From Aliivibrio finisterrensis_A (GTDB taxonomy: Bacteria > Pseudomonadota > Gammaproteobacteria > Enterobacterales > Vibrionaceae), in the NCBI RefSeq assembly GCF_004167675.1, contig NZ_SEZQ01000003.1: a DNA stretch of 64,000 bases, one strand, 5' to 3'. A program made the translations under genes and the position numbers. Below the pieces are notes generated by a model that was not told the DNA's origin, did not search any database, and worked only from the letters and a program-made list of their open reading frames with translations. Below, one piece after another: positions 37,067 through 46,102 of the stretch (positions are counted from its first letter, which is position 1; each line of letters starts with the position of its first letter).

Positions 37067-38314
37067 ATGTTTGAGCCGATGATGGAAATGTCCGATGACG
37101 CAGTAATTAAAGTTGTTGGTGTAGGTGGCGGTGGCGGCAATGCTATCGAGCACATGGTACGTGAGTCAATTGAAGGGGTTGAATTCATCAGTGTAAATAC
37201 TGATGCTCAAGCGCTTCGTAAGACTAGTGTAAATACAGTAATTCAGATTGGTGGAGACATCACAAAAGGCTTAGGTGCTGGTGCAAACCCGCAAGTAGGT
37301 CGTGATGCTGCTCTAGAAGATCGTGAAGCACTTAAAGAAGTACTTGCTGGTGCCGATATGGTATTTATCGCAGCGGGTATGGGTGGCGGTACTGGTACTG
37401 GTGCGGCACCAATTATTGCTGAAGTAGCAAAAGAGCTAAACATTCTAACCGTTGCTGTTGTTACAAAACCATTTAGTTTTGAGGGCCGTAAACGTCTTGC
37501 TTTTGCTGAGCAAGGCATTGAAGAGCTATCAAAACACGTTGACTCGTTAATTACGATTCCAAACGAGAAGCTATTAAAAGTTTTAGGTCGTGGCATCACT
37601 TTACTAGAAGCATTTGCAAAAGCGAATGATGTTCTACGTAACGCGGTTCAGGGTATTGCAGAGCTGATTACTCGTCCTGGTATGATCAACGTCGATTTCG
37701 CCGATGTTCGCACTGTTATGTCTGAAATGGGACATGCAATGATGGGTAGCGGTATCGCAGTGGGTGAAGATCGTGCTGAACAAGCAGCGGAAGAAGCGAT
37801 TTCAAGTCCATTACTTGAAGATATCGATCTTGCTGGTGCGCGTGGCGTTCTTGTAAACATCACTGCTGGTCTAGATATGCGTCTTGATGAATTTGAAACG
37901 GTTGGTAATACAGTTAAAGCATTCGCATCAGATAACGCAACGGTAGTTATTGGTACGTCTCTTGACCCTGATATGACTGATGAGATCCGTGTTACCGTTG
38001 TTGCTACAGGTATCGGCACTGAAAAAAAGCCTGAAATCACGTTAGTGACAAATAAAGCAGCGGCACCGGCTCAACCAGTGGCAACACCGGCACCAGCAGC
38101 ACAACCTGTTGCTCAAGCACCTGTACAGCCAAAAGCCGCAGTTGTTGAACCAACAGTAGAGAAAGCGGCACAAAATGTGCAAGCGACTAAACCTGCTGCA
38201 TCATCAACGTCACCAGCAGCTGGTGTACAAAATGCGGGTGCAGCACAAGCTAAACCAGATCAAAAAGAAGATTATTTGGATATTCCTGCGTTTCTACGAC
38301 GTCAAGCTGACTAA
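37067..38314 (+). CDS. ftsZ: Cell division GTPase FtsZ
   Basis: A tubulin homologue that polymerises into the cytokinetic ring. 415 aa (E. coli 383). Nucleotide-binding motifs VGGGGGNAIEHM and GMGGGTGTGAAP; synergy loop NVDFADVRTVM. The domain 1-315 is highly conserved. A longer than usual linker rich in Ala, Pro, Val and Gln (about 325-398) accounts for the extra length. The C-terminal peptide DYLDIPAFLRRQAD binds FtsA, ZipA and ZapD, the last encoded further along in this window. Confidence 0.98.
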   Translation: MFEPMMEMSDDAVIKVVGVGGGGGNAIEHMVRESIEGVEFISVNTDAQALRKTSVNTVIQIGGDITKGLGAGANPQVGRDAALEDREALKEVLAGADMVFIAAGMGGGTGTGAAPIIAEVAKELNILTVAVVTKPFSFEGRKRLAFAEQGIEELSKHVDSLITIPNEKLLKVLGRGITLLEAFAKANDVLRNAVQGIAELITRPGMINVDFADVRTVMSEMGHAMMGSGIAVGEDRAEQAAEEAISSPLLEDIDLAGARGVLVNITAGLDMRLDEFETVGNTVKAFASDNATVVIGTSLDPDMTDEIRVTVVATGIGTEKKPEITLVTNKAAAPAQPVATPAPAAQPVAQAPVQPKAAVVEPTVEKAAQNVQATKPAASSTSPAAGVQNAGAAQAKPDQKEDYLDIPAFLRRQAD

Positions 38315-38419
38315 TTAATCATCAAACGATTTGGTTTTATAGAAATTTGTGTGCTAAAATGTCAGACCAGTTCTTAGAATTGGTTTGAAATTAAGCATAT
38401 TTATAGTTGAGATGAGCAT

Positions 38420-39337
38420 ATGATCAGACAACGTACACTGAAAAGTATCGTACAAATGACAGGCGTGGGTTTACACTCAGGCCGTAAAGTCACGCTTACT
38501 CTTCGTCCAGCAGCAGCAAATACAGGTGTTATTTATCGTCGTACAGACCTTAATCCACCAGTAGATTTCCCTGCGGACCCAGAGTCAGTACGCGATACTA
38601 TGTTATGTACAGCGTTAGTTAATGATGAAGGCGTAAGAATCTCAACGGTTGAGCACTTAAATGCTGCACTAGCAGGCATGGGCATTGATAACGTTGTTAT
38701 TGAAGTTGATGCTCCTGAAATTCCTATTATGGATGGCAGTGCAAGTCCTTTTGTTTATCTTTTACAATCTGCGGGTATTGAAGAACTTAATACAGCGAAG
38801 AAATTCATTCGTATTAAGAAACCTGTTCGCATTGAAGATGGTGATAAGTGGGCGGAAATTCGTCCATATAACGGTTTCCGTTTAGATTTCACTATTGACT
38901 TCAATCACCCTGCGATTGATTCTGATGACCAAAAGTTAGTGTTTGATTTTTCAAGCCAATCGTTCATCAAAGATATCTCTCGAGCTCGAACTTTCGGGTT
39001 TATGCGTGATATTGAGTACTTGCAATCACAAAACCTATGTTTAGGTGGTAGTTTTGATTGTGCAATCGTACTAGATGATTACCGTATTCTAAATGAAGAC
39101 GGGTTACGTTTTGATAATGAATTTGTAACGCATAAAGTTCTAGATGCTGTAGGCGACCTATATATGTGTGGTCATAGTATCTTGGGTGAATTAAGCGCTT
39201 ATAAATCAGGTCACGCTCTGAATAATCAGTTACTTCGTGCTGTTCTTGCTGATCAAGAAGCATGGGAGTGGACAACCATTGAAGATGAGCAAGAGTCACC
39301 AGTTGCATTTATGCAGCCAGGAATGGTACTTGCCTAG
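38420..39337 (+). CDS. lpxC: UDP-3-O-acyl-GlcNAc deacetylase LpxC
   Basis: A zinc amidase that catalyses the committed step of lipid A synthesis. 305 aa, as in E. coli. It begins MIRQRTLKSIVQMTGVGLHS; Zn ligand His79 lies in STVEHLNAALAGMGIDN; further ligands are in HKVLDAVGDLYMCGH. The C-terminal sequence ends QPGMVLA, the hydrophobic tail type that FtsH recognises for LpxC turnover. The 105-base gap after ftsZ may hold its own promoter. A terminator follows. Confidence 0.97.
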   Translation: MIRQRTLKSIVQMTGVGLHSGRKVTLTLRPAAANTGVIYRRTDLNPPVDFPADPESVRDTMLCTALVNDEGVRISTVEHLNAALAGMGIDNVVIEVDAPEIPIMDGSASPFVYLLQSAGIEELNTAKKFIRIKKPVRIEDGDKWAEIRPYNGFRLDFTIDFNHPAIDSDDQKLVFDFSSQSFIKDISRARTFGFMRDIEYLQSQNLCLGGSFDCAIVLDDYRILNEDGLRFDNEFVTHKVLDAVGDLYMCGHSILGELSAYKSGHALNNQLLRAVLADQEAWEWTTIEDEQESPVAFMQPGMVLA

Positions 39338-39354
39338 ACCATCATCAAATTAAG

Positions 39355-39383
39355 AAAGCCAAGCAGTTTGCTTGGCTTTTTTA
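39355..39383 (+). terminator. Terminator after lpxC
   Basis: A 10-bp perfect stem (AAAGCCAAGC with GCTTGGCTTT), a 5-base loop and a T-run. Confidence 0.92.
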
Positions 39384-39394
39384 TATCTAATATA

Positions 39395-39443
39395 TTCTTA
39401 CTTCTTACTTCTTACTTCTTACTTCTTACTTCTTACTTCTTAT
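39395..39443. repeat. Heptanucleotide tandem array TTCTTAC x6 plus one variant
   Basis: Six perfect head-to-tail copies of TTCTTAC (39395-39436) followed by TTCTTAT (39437-39443). It starts 12 bases after the lpxC terminator and runs into the 3' end of dciA. Read on the minus strand, the last two dciA codons and the stop codon lie within the first units, so changes in copy number further out would not alter the protein. Confidence 0.95.
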
Positions 39444-39903
39444 TCGCTAATGCAGCTAGGCTTTCTAAGCGTTTTTTTAATTTAGGAGAGGCAGTTTCTG
39501 CGACCATTTCTAATGCGCTTGCCGCCGCTGCAGATAGCTCGCGTTTTGCTTGTTTCTCTGATTTATAAACGGCCGGTTTTTCACCGACAAAAGATCGAGC
39601 GAGATCAGGATTGATCTTTACTTCTAAGTTAGAAAGCCCTGGCAGACCATGTTTTCGAAAAGCCGATAAAATAGAGATTCTTTCATAATTAATCCGAGTT
39701 GCCCAAACGCTGCTCGATACTTCGATCACTAAAGATCCTTGGCGATAATTTGCCACACGGCAATGATCTTCACACCCTTTAGGTAGCGCATCTTTTAGTA
39801 CATGCGACAGCTTAGATAAAATAATCGCTTTTTCTTGCAGATCTTTAAAGCGGGTATTATTAAAAAAATCATTTGCAGGTTGGGGTCTGTGGTCTCGCAT
39901 CAT
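39433..39903 (-). CDS. dciA: Replicative helicase loader/operator DciA (DUF721)
   Basis: DciA loads the DnaB helicase in bacteria that lack E. coli-type DnaC. 156 aa (MMRDHRPQPANDFFNN; a second Met follows the first). The N-terminal KH-like DUF721 domain (about 1-105) has CRVANYRQGSLVIEVSSSVWATRINYER. The C-terminal part is a Lys/Ala/Glu-rich, probably disordered segment ending LAALANKK. The gene is antisense between lpxC and secA, where E. coli has secM. The stop codon falls inside the TTCTTAC tandem array. Confidence 0.92.
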   Translation of the reverse strand: MMRDHRPQPANDFFNNTRFKDLQEKAIILSKLSHVLKDALPKGCEDHCRVANYRQGSLVIEVSSSVWATRINYERISILSAFRKHGLPGLSNLEVKINPDLARSFVGEKPAVYKSEKQAKRELSAAAASALEMVAETASPKLKKRLESLAALANKK

Positions 39904-40236
39904 CAGGAATTCTCACAACAAGGGCGTTATTTAATAGGGTTTTATCAAAGAAAAAGTCATAAATGCCAATTAGATCTGAATTTTTCAGAATTGAAATCAA
40001 ACTCTACGGATTTAACTTAGGATTGCTTAACGATATCGCTTATACTTTGTTAATTATTACTTATGATGACTAGCAACACAAGAATCAGAGTAGGCCTTGA
40101 AAAATCAAAGGCTGATCCCCATAAGATAAGTATATAAAGAAGTATTTTTCTTAGAGTACATTCTCTAGGCGATTGATTCACATTTCAGAATAAACCGATC
40201 AGTAATGATCAAGAGATAAAGAGAAGCAACGGAATC
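39904..40236. other. dciA-secA divergent intergenic region
   Basis: 333 bases. The secA leader has two small dyads: GCCTTGA paired with TCAAAGGC near 40094-40112 and TAGAG/CTCTA near 40152-40166. A 24-codon ORF at 40063-40137 has no ribosome site or signal sequence, so no SecM-like arrest peptide is supported. GAGAAGCAACGGA just upstream provides the secA ribosome site. Confidence 0.5.
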
Positions 40237-42960
40237 ATGTTTTCTAAAATTCTAACAAAAGTTATCGGTAGCCGTAATGATCGAACATTACGCAAACTAC
40301 GTAAAATCGTAGATCAAATTAATAAGCTTGAGCCGCAATTCGAATCATTACAAGACGAAGAATTGAAAGCGAAAACAATCGAGTTCCGTGCACGTCTAGA
40401 ACAAGGCGAAGAATTAGACAATTTACTACCAGAAGCATTTGCAACGGTTCGTGAAGCATCAAAACGTTTGTATGGCATGCGCCATTTTGATGTTCAAATG
40501 ATTGGTGGCATGGTGCTAAACAATAGCCAAATCGCAGAGATGCGTACTGGTGAAGGTAAAACATTAACAGCAACACTACCATGTTATTTGAATGCACTGA
40601 CAGGAAAAGGTGTTCATGTTGTTACTGTAAATGATTATCTTGCAAAGCGTGATGCTGAAACAAACCGTGAGCTTTTTGAATTCTTAGGAATGACGGTTGG
40701 TGTTAACGTACCAAACATGGCTCCACCTGAGAAAAAGCAAGCGTATTTATGTGATATTTTATATGGCACAAATAACGAGTTTGGTTTCGATTATCTACGT
40801 GACAATATGGCTTTCCGTGCCGAAGACCGTGTTCAGCGTGAGCGCTATTTTGCAGTAGTCGATGAAGTGGATTCAATCTTAATCGATGAAGCTCGTACTC
40901 CTCTTATCATTTCAGGTCCTGCTGAAGATAGCTCTGAATTATACACACGTATCAACACCCTAATTCCTCAACTTGTAAAACAAGATGAAGAAGATAGCGA
41001 AGAATATCGTGGTGAAGGCCACTACACGCTAGATGAAAAGGGAAAACAAACGCACCTAACAGAAAATGGTCAAGAATTTGTTGAGCAACTTCTAAAAGAT
41101 GCAGGCTTGATGGAGCAAGAAGATACTCTGTACTCTCCAGCAAACATTAGCCTACTTCATCATATTAATGCCGCTTTACGCGCGCATGTGTTATTTGAAA
41201 AAGACGTTGATTACATCGTAAAAGACGATGAAGTTATCATTGTAGATGAACATACTGGCCGTACAATGCCGGGTCGTCGTTGGTCTGAAGGTTTACACCA
41301 AGCTGTTGAAGCAAAAGAAGGGGTGAAAATTCAGAACGAGAACCAAACATTGGCTTCTATTACGTTCCAAAATTTCTTCCGTCTGTACGATAAACTGTCA
41401 GGCATGACAGGTACTGCTGATACCGAAGCATTTGAATTCCAATCCATTTACGGTCTAGATACGGTGGTTATACCAACAAACCGTCCGATGGCACGTAATG
41501 ATATGGGTGATTTAGTCTATATGACTGAAGTCGAGAAATTTGCTGCAATCATTGAAGATATCAAAGGTTGTTCTGAGCGTGGTCAACCTGTACTTGTTGG
41601 TACCGTTTCAATCGAAAAATCAGAACTGCTTTCAAATGCACTGAAAAAAGCAAAAATTAAGCATAATGTACTTAATGCTAAATTCCATGAAAAAGAAGCA
41701 GACATCGTTGCAAATGCGGGTACATCAAGTGCGGTAACTATTGCAACTAACATGGCTGGTCGTGGTACAGATATTGTTTTAGGTGGTAGCTGGCAGGCAG
41801 AGGTTGCAAAACTGTCTGATCCAACAGAAGAGCAAATCAAAGCATTAAAGGCTACATGGAAAGAAGCGCATGACGCTGTTCTTGCTGCTGGCGGTCTTCA
41901 TATTATTGGTACAGAGCGTCATGAATCTCGCCGTATTGATAACCAATTACGTGGTCGTGCTGGTCGTCAAGGTGATGCGGGTTCTTCACGTTTTTACCTA
42001 TCAATGGAAGATGCTTTAATGCGTATCTTTGCATCGGATCGCGTATCTAGCATGATGAAAAAGCTAGGTATGGAAGAAGGTGAAGCGATTGAGCATCCAT
42101 GGGTAACAAAAGCAATTGAGAACGCGCAGCGTAAAGTTGAAGGCCGTAACTTCGACATTCGTAAGCAATTACTTGAATACGATGATGTTGCTAACGATCA
42201 ACGTAAAGTCGTTTACGAACTGCGTGATGAGTTAATGAACGTTGATGATATCAGTGAAATGATCGGTTATAACCGTCAAGAAGTTCTTGAAGGGTTATTT
42301 GGCCAATATATTCCACCTCAATCTCTTGAAGAAATGTGGGACGTAGAAGGTTTAACGACTCGTCTACGTGCTGATTTTGATTTAGATCTTCCATTGCAAG
42401 AGTGGTTGGATAGCGATGATAAACTTCACGAAGATAACTTACGTGAGAAGATCATTGAAGCTTCAATTCAAGTTTACAAAGAGAAAGAAGAGTCAGTTGG
42501 CGAATCGGTTCTGCGTAACTTTGAAAAAGCAGTGATGCTACAAACACTTGATGGGTTATGGAAAGAGCACTTAGCTGCGATGGATCATCTACGCCAAGGT
42601 ATTCATTTACGTGGTTACGCTCAGAAAAACCCGAAACAAGAGTACAAGCGTGAGTCGTTTGAGTTGTTTGAAGGCCTGCTAGATACGTTAAAATATGATG
42701 TTGTCTCTATTTTAAGTAAAGTACGCGTGCAGCAACAAGAAGATGTAGAGCGTATGGAAGAGCAGCGTCGTCAACAAGCAGAAGCAGCAGCTCGTCGCCA
42801 GCAACTTCAACACCAGAATGCTGAAAACCAATTAGATGATGGTGAATCGTCAGATGAAAACCACACACCAGTAGTTCGAGATGAGCGCAAAGTGGGTCGA
42901 AATGAACCTTGCCCATGTGGCTCTGGTAAGAAATACAAACAATGTCACGGTAAGATCTAG
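40237..42960 (+). CDS. secA: Preprotein translocase ATPase SecA
   Basis: The motor that drives unfolded proteins through SecYEG. 907 aa (E. coli 901). Walker A is MRTGEGKTL with Lys108 at the E. coli position; the DEAD-like Walker B is VVDEVDSILIDEARTPL; the second RecA-like domain contains TIATNMAGRGTDIVLGG and ESRRIDNQLRGRAGRQGD. A Gln/Glu/Arg-rich linker follows, then the C-terminal zinc finger CPCGSGKKYKQCH that binds SecB and lipids. It is divergent from dciA and ends with a terminator before mutT. Confidence 0.98.
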   Translation: MFSKILTKVIGSRNDRTLRKLRKIVDQINKLEPQFESLQDEELKAKTIEFRARLEQGEELDNLLPEAFATVREASKRLYGMRHFDVQMIGGMVLNNSQIAEMRTGEGKTLTATLPCYLNALTGKGVHVVTVNDYLAKRDAETNRELFEFLGMTVGVNVPNMAPPEKKQAYLCDILYGTNNEFGFDYLRDNMAFRAEDRVQRERYFAVVDEVDSILIDEARTPLIISGPAEDSSELYTRINTLIPQLVKQDEEDSEEYRGEGHYTLDEKGKQTHLTENGQEFVEQLLKDAGLMEQEDTLYSPANISLLHHINAALRAHVLFEKDVDYIVKDDEVIIVDEHTGRTMPGRRWSEGLHQAVEAKEGVKIQNENQTLASITFQNFFRLYDKLSGMTGTADTEAFEFQSIYGLDTVVIPTNRPMARNDMGDLVYMTEVEKFAAIIEDIKGCSERGQPVLVGTVSIEKSELLSNALKKAKIKHNVLNAKFHEKEADIVANAGTSSAVTIATNMAGRGTDIVLGGSWQAEVAKLSDPTEEQIKALKATWKEAHDAVLAAGGLHIIGTERHESRRIDNQLRGRAGRQGDAGSSRFYLSMEDALMRIFASDRVSSMMKKLGMEEGEAIEHPWVTKAIENAQRKVEGRNFDIRKQLLEYDDVANDQRKVVYELRDELMNVDDISEMIGYNRQEVLEGLFGQYIPPQSLEEMWDVEGLTTRLRADFDLDLPLQEWLDSDDKLHEDNLREKIIEASIQVYKEKEESVGESVLRNFEKAVMLQTLDGLWKEHLAAMDHLRQGIHLRGYAQKNPKQEYKRESFELFEGLLDTLKYDVVSILSKVRVQQQEDVERMEEQRRQQAEAAARRQQLQHQNAENQLDDGESSDENHTPVVRDERKVGRNEPCPCGSGKKYKQCHGKI

Positions 42961-42996
42961 TTAATACTTACAGTGATTGATATTAATTGAAAAAAT

Positions 42997-43026
42997 AAAA
43001 GCCGCTATCATTTAGCGGCTTTTTTA
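42997..43026 (+). terminator. Terminator after secA
   Basis: An 11-bp stem (AAAAGCCGCTA with TAGCGGCTTTT), a short loop and a T-run. Confidence 0.92.
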
Positions 43027-43058
43027 TAAGCGTGATATAGAGATAGGAAAGGCTATAC

Positions 43059-43457
43059 ATGAAGCGATTACATATAGTTGCAGCAATCATTTTAAATGCA
43101 GAAAAGAACCAAGTCTTTATTACTAAACGCCCAGATAAAGCGCATAAAGGAGGCTTTTGGGAGTTTCCTGGTGGTAAGGTTGAAGTTGGTGAAAGTGCAG
43201 AGCAGGCGCTTATCAGAGAGTTGTATGAAGAGATTGGTATTAACTCAACAGAACTCGATTTATTTGAATCGCTAAATCACGATTACCCTGATAAATCACT
43301 CTACTTTGATTTTTTCACTGTGACCCAGTTTGAGGAGCTGCCTTATGGAAAAGAAGGGCAAGAAGGGTTATGGGTATCAATTTCAGAGCTTAAAGGCTAT
43401 GATTTTCCAGAAGCGAATGTACCCGTATTAAATAAAGTCATTGAGCTGTTTAGTTAA
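43059..43457 (+). CDS. mutT: 8-oxo-dGTP diphosphatase MutT
   Basis: It removes 8-oxo-dGTP and 8-oxo-GTP from the nucleotide pool and so prevents A:T to C:G transversions. 132 aa (E. coli 129). The Nudix box spans GGKVEVGESAEQALIRELYE and continues EIG (about residues 38-60) with every consensus residue, unlike NudF in this window. The upstream FWEFPGG and downstream YFDFFTV blocks are MutT-like. It follows secA as in E. coli and has a terminator facing yacG. Confidence 0.94.
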   Translation: MKRLHIVAAIILNAEKNQVFITKRPDKAHKGGFWEFPGGKVEVGESAEQALIRELYEEIGINSTELDLFESLNHDYPDKSLYFDFFTVTQFEELPYGKEGQEGLWVSISELKGYDFPEANVPVLNKVIELFS

Positions 43458-43484
43458 TCATAAGCCATATCGTTTAGTCGATAT

Positions 43485-43515
43485 AAAAAAAGCGATCCAG
43501 ATGATCGCTTTTTTA
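43485..43515. terminator. Bidirectional terminator between mutT and yacG
   Basis: The stem AAAAAAGCGATC with GATCGCTTTTTT and a 5-base loop. It is T-rich on both strands and lies between convergent genes. Confidence 0.9.
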
Positions 43516-43521
43516 TTGGAA

Positions 43522-43731
43522 TTAGTATTGGTCTTCAGACCAACCATCAGAATCTGACATGTCTGGAGCGCCAGGAATCGATTTTTCTTCATCAGCCCAT
43601 TCACCAAAATCAATCATTTGGCATTTTTTGCTACAGAAAGGACGAAATTGACTTTCTTCGTTCCAAGTAACAGCAGCTTGGCATGTTGGGCATTTAACAA
43701 TAGTGGGTTGAATGTTGTTTGATTCTGACAT
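43522..43731 (-). CDS. yacG: DNA gyrase inhibitor YacG (zinc-binding)
   Basis: A small zinc protein that binds GyrB and inhibits gyrase in E. coli. I choose the ATG at 43729-43731 (69 aa; E. coli 65), with GAGGA just upstream; a 28-codon extension in the same frame overlaps zapD and has no family match. The four zinc ligands are in CPTCQAAVTW and FCSKKCQMIDFGEW. The acidic C-terminus MSDSDGWSEDQY is typical. It is the last gene of the run pilA-pilB-pilC-pilD-coaE-zapD-yacG. Confidence 0.95.
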   Translation of the reverse strand: MSESNNIQPTIVKCPTCQAAVTWNEESQFRPFCSKKCQMIDFGEWADEEKSIPGAPDMSDSDGWSEDQY

Positions 43732-43738
43732 GGGTTCC

Positions 43739-44485
43739 TCAACAGACAGCAAGCGTAAACTCAATGTCTTTTTCGCAATTCTTATTGGTTTCAAAAGACA
43801 TAAATCGTAACGCAAAACGGCTCTTATGCCCAGAGATCATTGGATATACCCCTTGGTCAATAGGTATTTCTAAGCGCAGTAAGTTTGCATTTTCCATCTC
43901 ACTTTGCATAAAGCCATTACGTGCAATTTGTGGCTCAAAACGTGCGGTTTCTCGTGTTAATCGTAGCCATAATGACAACGCATCAGAGAGAGAAAGTAAT
44001 TGAGACATCCAGTTATGTGTATTTCGGCAACGAACTTCTAAAGGAAGGTGTAACCAATGGTGAAGTGCAGGTAAATCAAAGCAGCAATCGCCACCAGGAA
44101 TAAAAAATCGTTGTTTTAATCCAGATAGAAAGCGATCTTCTTTTAAAGAGTGGCCAGGTCGAGTCGTTTGCATTAGGTTATAATGAACCTGACTAATTTG
44201 CTCTAAAACAGAAAGTAAAGCTGATTGGTCAACACCTTCGATATCCATCCAAGCGCGATATTGCAGACGAAGTTTTTCTAAATCTTTACCCAGTTCGGCT
44301 TTGACTTGCACCTGCTCTAAAATATCAAGCATATTAAAAAGAGAACTAAAGAAAACTTGATACTCAAATGGCTGAGTTAGATCAGCAGAATGCCCAAGTT
44401 TACGAAATAGAGATTCAATTCGTAAATAAATTCGAGTCCTTTCATTTAAAGGGTGTTCAAACCTTTGCATAGCTGATCCATTCAT
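43739..44485 (-). CDS. zapD: Z-ring associated protein ZapD
   Basis: It binds the FtsZ C-terminal peptide and bundles FtsZ filaments. 248 aa from the first ATG (MNGSAMQRFEHPLNERTR); a Met at residue 6 with GGA before it is a good alternative start, and the E. coli protein is 247 aa. Conserved blocks are FEHPLNERTRIYLRIE, FLSGLKQRF, DLPALHHWLHLP and MISGHKSRFALRFM. It lies 8 bases after coaE and 7 before yacG, the usual coaE-zapD-yacG order. Confidence 0.94.
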   Translation of the reverse strand: MNGSAMQRFEHPLNERTRIYLRIESLFRKLGHSADLTQPFEYQVFFSSLFNMLDILEQVQVKAELGKDLEKLRLQYRAWMDIEGVDQSALLSVLEQISQVHYNLMQTTRPGHSLKEDRFLSGLKQRFFIPGGDCCFDLPALHHWLHLPLEVRCRNTHNWMSQLLSLSDALSLWLRLTRETARFEPQIARNGFMQSEMENANLLRLEIPIDQGVYPMISGHKSRFALRFMSFETNKNCEKDIEFTLAVC

Positions 44486-44493
44486 AGTTGTTA

Positions 44494-45114
44494 TTAATGT
44501 TCTTTATTTATAGATGTTTGAGACAATAACAGATATTTATTATGTAGCAGAGCTATTTCACTGTCTAAATCGTAAATAGTGTGATCATTATTGATTACAT
44601 CATCAGCAATTGCTAATCGCTCTTCTCGTGAGGCCTGTGAAGCAAGAACCGCTTTAATTTGTTCTATATTTACTTTATCACGATTTGCCGTTCGATTAAT
44701 TTGAGTTTGCTCCAAAACATCAACAACAAGCACGCGATTTGCTAAATATTGCAATTGATTTTCAACCAATAGCGGAACAACCAATAAGGTGTAGCAGGAG
44801 GTTGATAATGAAAGCTGATGCTGCATTTGCTCTCTTATCAGTGGATGAAGTAAATTATTCAGCCATTCTTTCTCGGTTGGATTTGAAAAAATATGCTGTC
44901 TTAGCTCTGCTCGATTTAACTGTCCGTTTGGTAATAAAATGGATGGCCCAAAATGCTCTGTGATCGACATTAAGCCTTTGGTATTTGGTTCTACGACTTC
45001 ACGAGCAATGATATCGGCATCAACAATAGAAATCCCGTGATTGTTTTGAAAAGTATTGGCGACCGTGGTTTTCCCACTGCCAATTCCGCCGGTAATAGCA
45101 ACGACATAACTCAT
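44494..45114 (-). CDS. coaE: Dephospho-CoA kinase CoaE
   Basis: It phosphorylates dephospho-CoA to CoA, the last step of the pathway. I start at the ATG at 45112-45114 (206 aa, the E. coli length), giving MSYVVAITGGIGSGKTTVAN with the P-loop at residues 8-16. The frame extends 23 codons into pilD without family support. The start overlaps the pilD stop as ATGA, so the two are coupled. Further conserved residues are VVDADIIAREVV and VPLLVEN. Confidence 0.95.
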   Translation of the reverse strand: MSYVVAITGGIGSGKTTVANTFQNNHGISIVDADIIAREVVEPNTKGLMSITEHFGPSILLPNGQLNRAELRQHIFSNPTEKEWLNNLLHPLIREQMQHQLSLSTSCYTLLVVPLLVENQLQYLANRVLVVDVLEQTQINRTANRDKVNIEQIKAVLASQASREERLAIADDVINNDHTIYDLDSEIALLHNKYLLLSQTSINKEH

Positions 45115-45998
45115 AATGGAAAGCCTAAGATTGTAGTGAAATACCATTGTCCAATTTGTTGTCCCCACAGTAAGCAAACCCAACCAGCAATGGCTAAGTA
45201 AGGGCCAAATGGGATTGCTTTATCTAACCCTTTCTTCTGAGCACTTAACATTGCAATACCAATGATCGCACCGACAACAGAAGAAAGTAAAACAACTAAA
45301 GGCAATTGCTGCCAACCGAGCCAAGCACCAAGTGCAGCGAGTAATTTAAAGTCCCCATACCCCATGCCTTCTTTGCCAGTAAGTAATTTAAAGCCCCAAT
45401 AAATTGACCATAAAATAAGGTAACCAGCCATCGCACCAATGACTGCATCGGTTAAACTTACCGGGCTCCAACCCACTAAAGCTAAATAAAGACCTGACCA
45501 TAATAAAGGTAGAGTGATTTGATCCGGCAGTAGCATGGTGTCTATATCGATAAACGTTAGGGCGATAAGCACCAAGGTAAATATAACTGCGGCAATGGCA
45601 AAGTAAGAAAAAGGAAATAGATAGGAAACCGTAAAGCACATGGCTCCTGAGAGTAATTCAATTGCAGGATAACGAAAACTGATCGGATTACTGCATTGAC
45701 GGCACTTACCCTTTAATAATAACCAGCTAATGACAGGGATGTTGTCATAAAATTTAATTTGAGTATTGCATTTTGGGCAACGAGAACGAGGAACACTTAA
45801 GTTAAATGTTTCTTCCGTTTTCTCTGGCTTATTCTTTGGCGTTAAGTCTGGAAAGCAATCAATACACTCTTTTTTCCACTCTCTCTCCATCATAATAGGG
45901 AGGCGATAAATCACCACATTGAGAAAGCTACCAACCAATAAACCAAATAGGGTAGCAAAGAGAGGAAAAAACCAAGGGTAGTAATCAAAAACAGCCAT
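45111..45998 (-). CDS. pilD: Type IV prepilin peptidase/N-methylase PilD
   Basis: An inner-membrane aspartyl protease that cuts the leader from type IV pilins and type II secretion pseudopilins and methylates the new N-terminus. 295 aa, about eight transmembrane helices. The N-terminal cytoplasmic loop carries the zinc-type Cys pairs CPKC and CRQC. Catalytic aspartates are in FIDIDTMLLPD and in GMGYGDFKLLAALGAW (GxGD). Its substrate PilA is encoded in the same operon. Confidence 0.95.
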   Translation of the reverse strand: MAVFDYYPWFFPLFATLFGLLVGSFLNVVIYRLPIMMEREWKKECIDCFPDLTPKNKPEKTEETFNLSVPRSRCPKCNTQIKFYDNIPVISWLLLKGKCRQCSNPISFRYPAIELLSGAMCFTVSYLFPFSYFAIAAVIFTLVLIALTFIDIDTMLLPDQITLPLLWSGLYLALVGWSPVSLTDAVIGAMAGYLILWSIYWGFKLLTGKEGMGYGDFKLLAALGAWLGWQQLPLVVLLSSVVGAIIGIAMLSAQKKGLDKAIPFGPYLAIAGWVCLLWGQQIGQWYFTTILGFPL

Positions 45999-46102
45999 GA
46001 AAGGACGTCCAAAATGAGATTAAGTATATAGGGCTGATGGTATCAGAATTCCCAAAAATGAAGTAGTGAAGAGTCTTTATTTACGGTTCTACTCTTTATT
46101 TT

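Noticed and set aside
40063..40137. 24-codon ORF (MMTSNTRIRVG...) in the secA leader, in the position of SecM
   Set aside because: No Shine-Dalgarno, no signal sequence, and no arrest-like C-terminus with the SecM spacing of Trp, Ile, Gly and Pro. Chance ORFs of this size are common.
45115..45183. N-terminal extension of coaE into pilD
   Set aside because: The P-loop and length agree with the E. coli enzyme only from the ATG at 45112-45114, which overlaps the pilD stop as ATGA.
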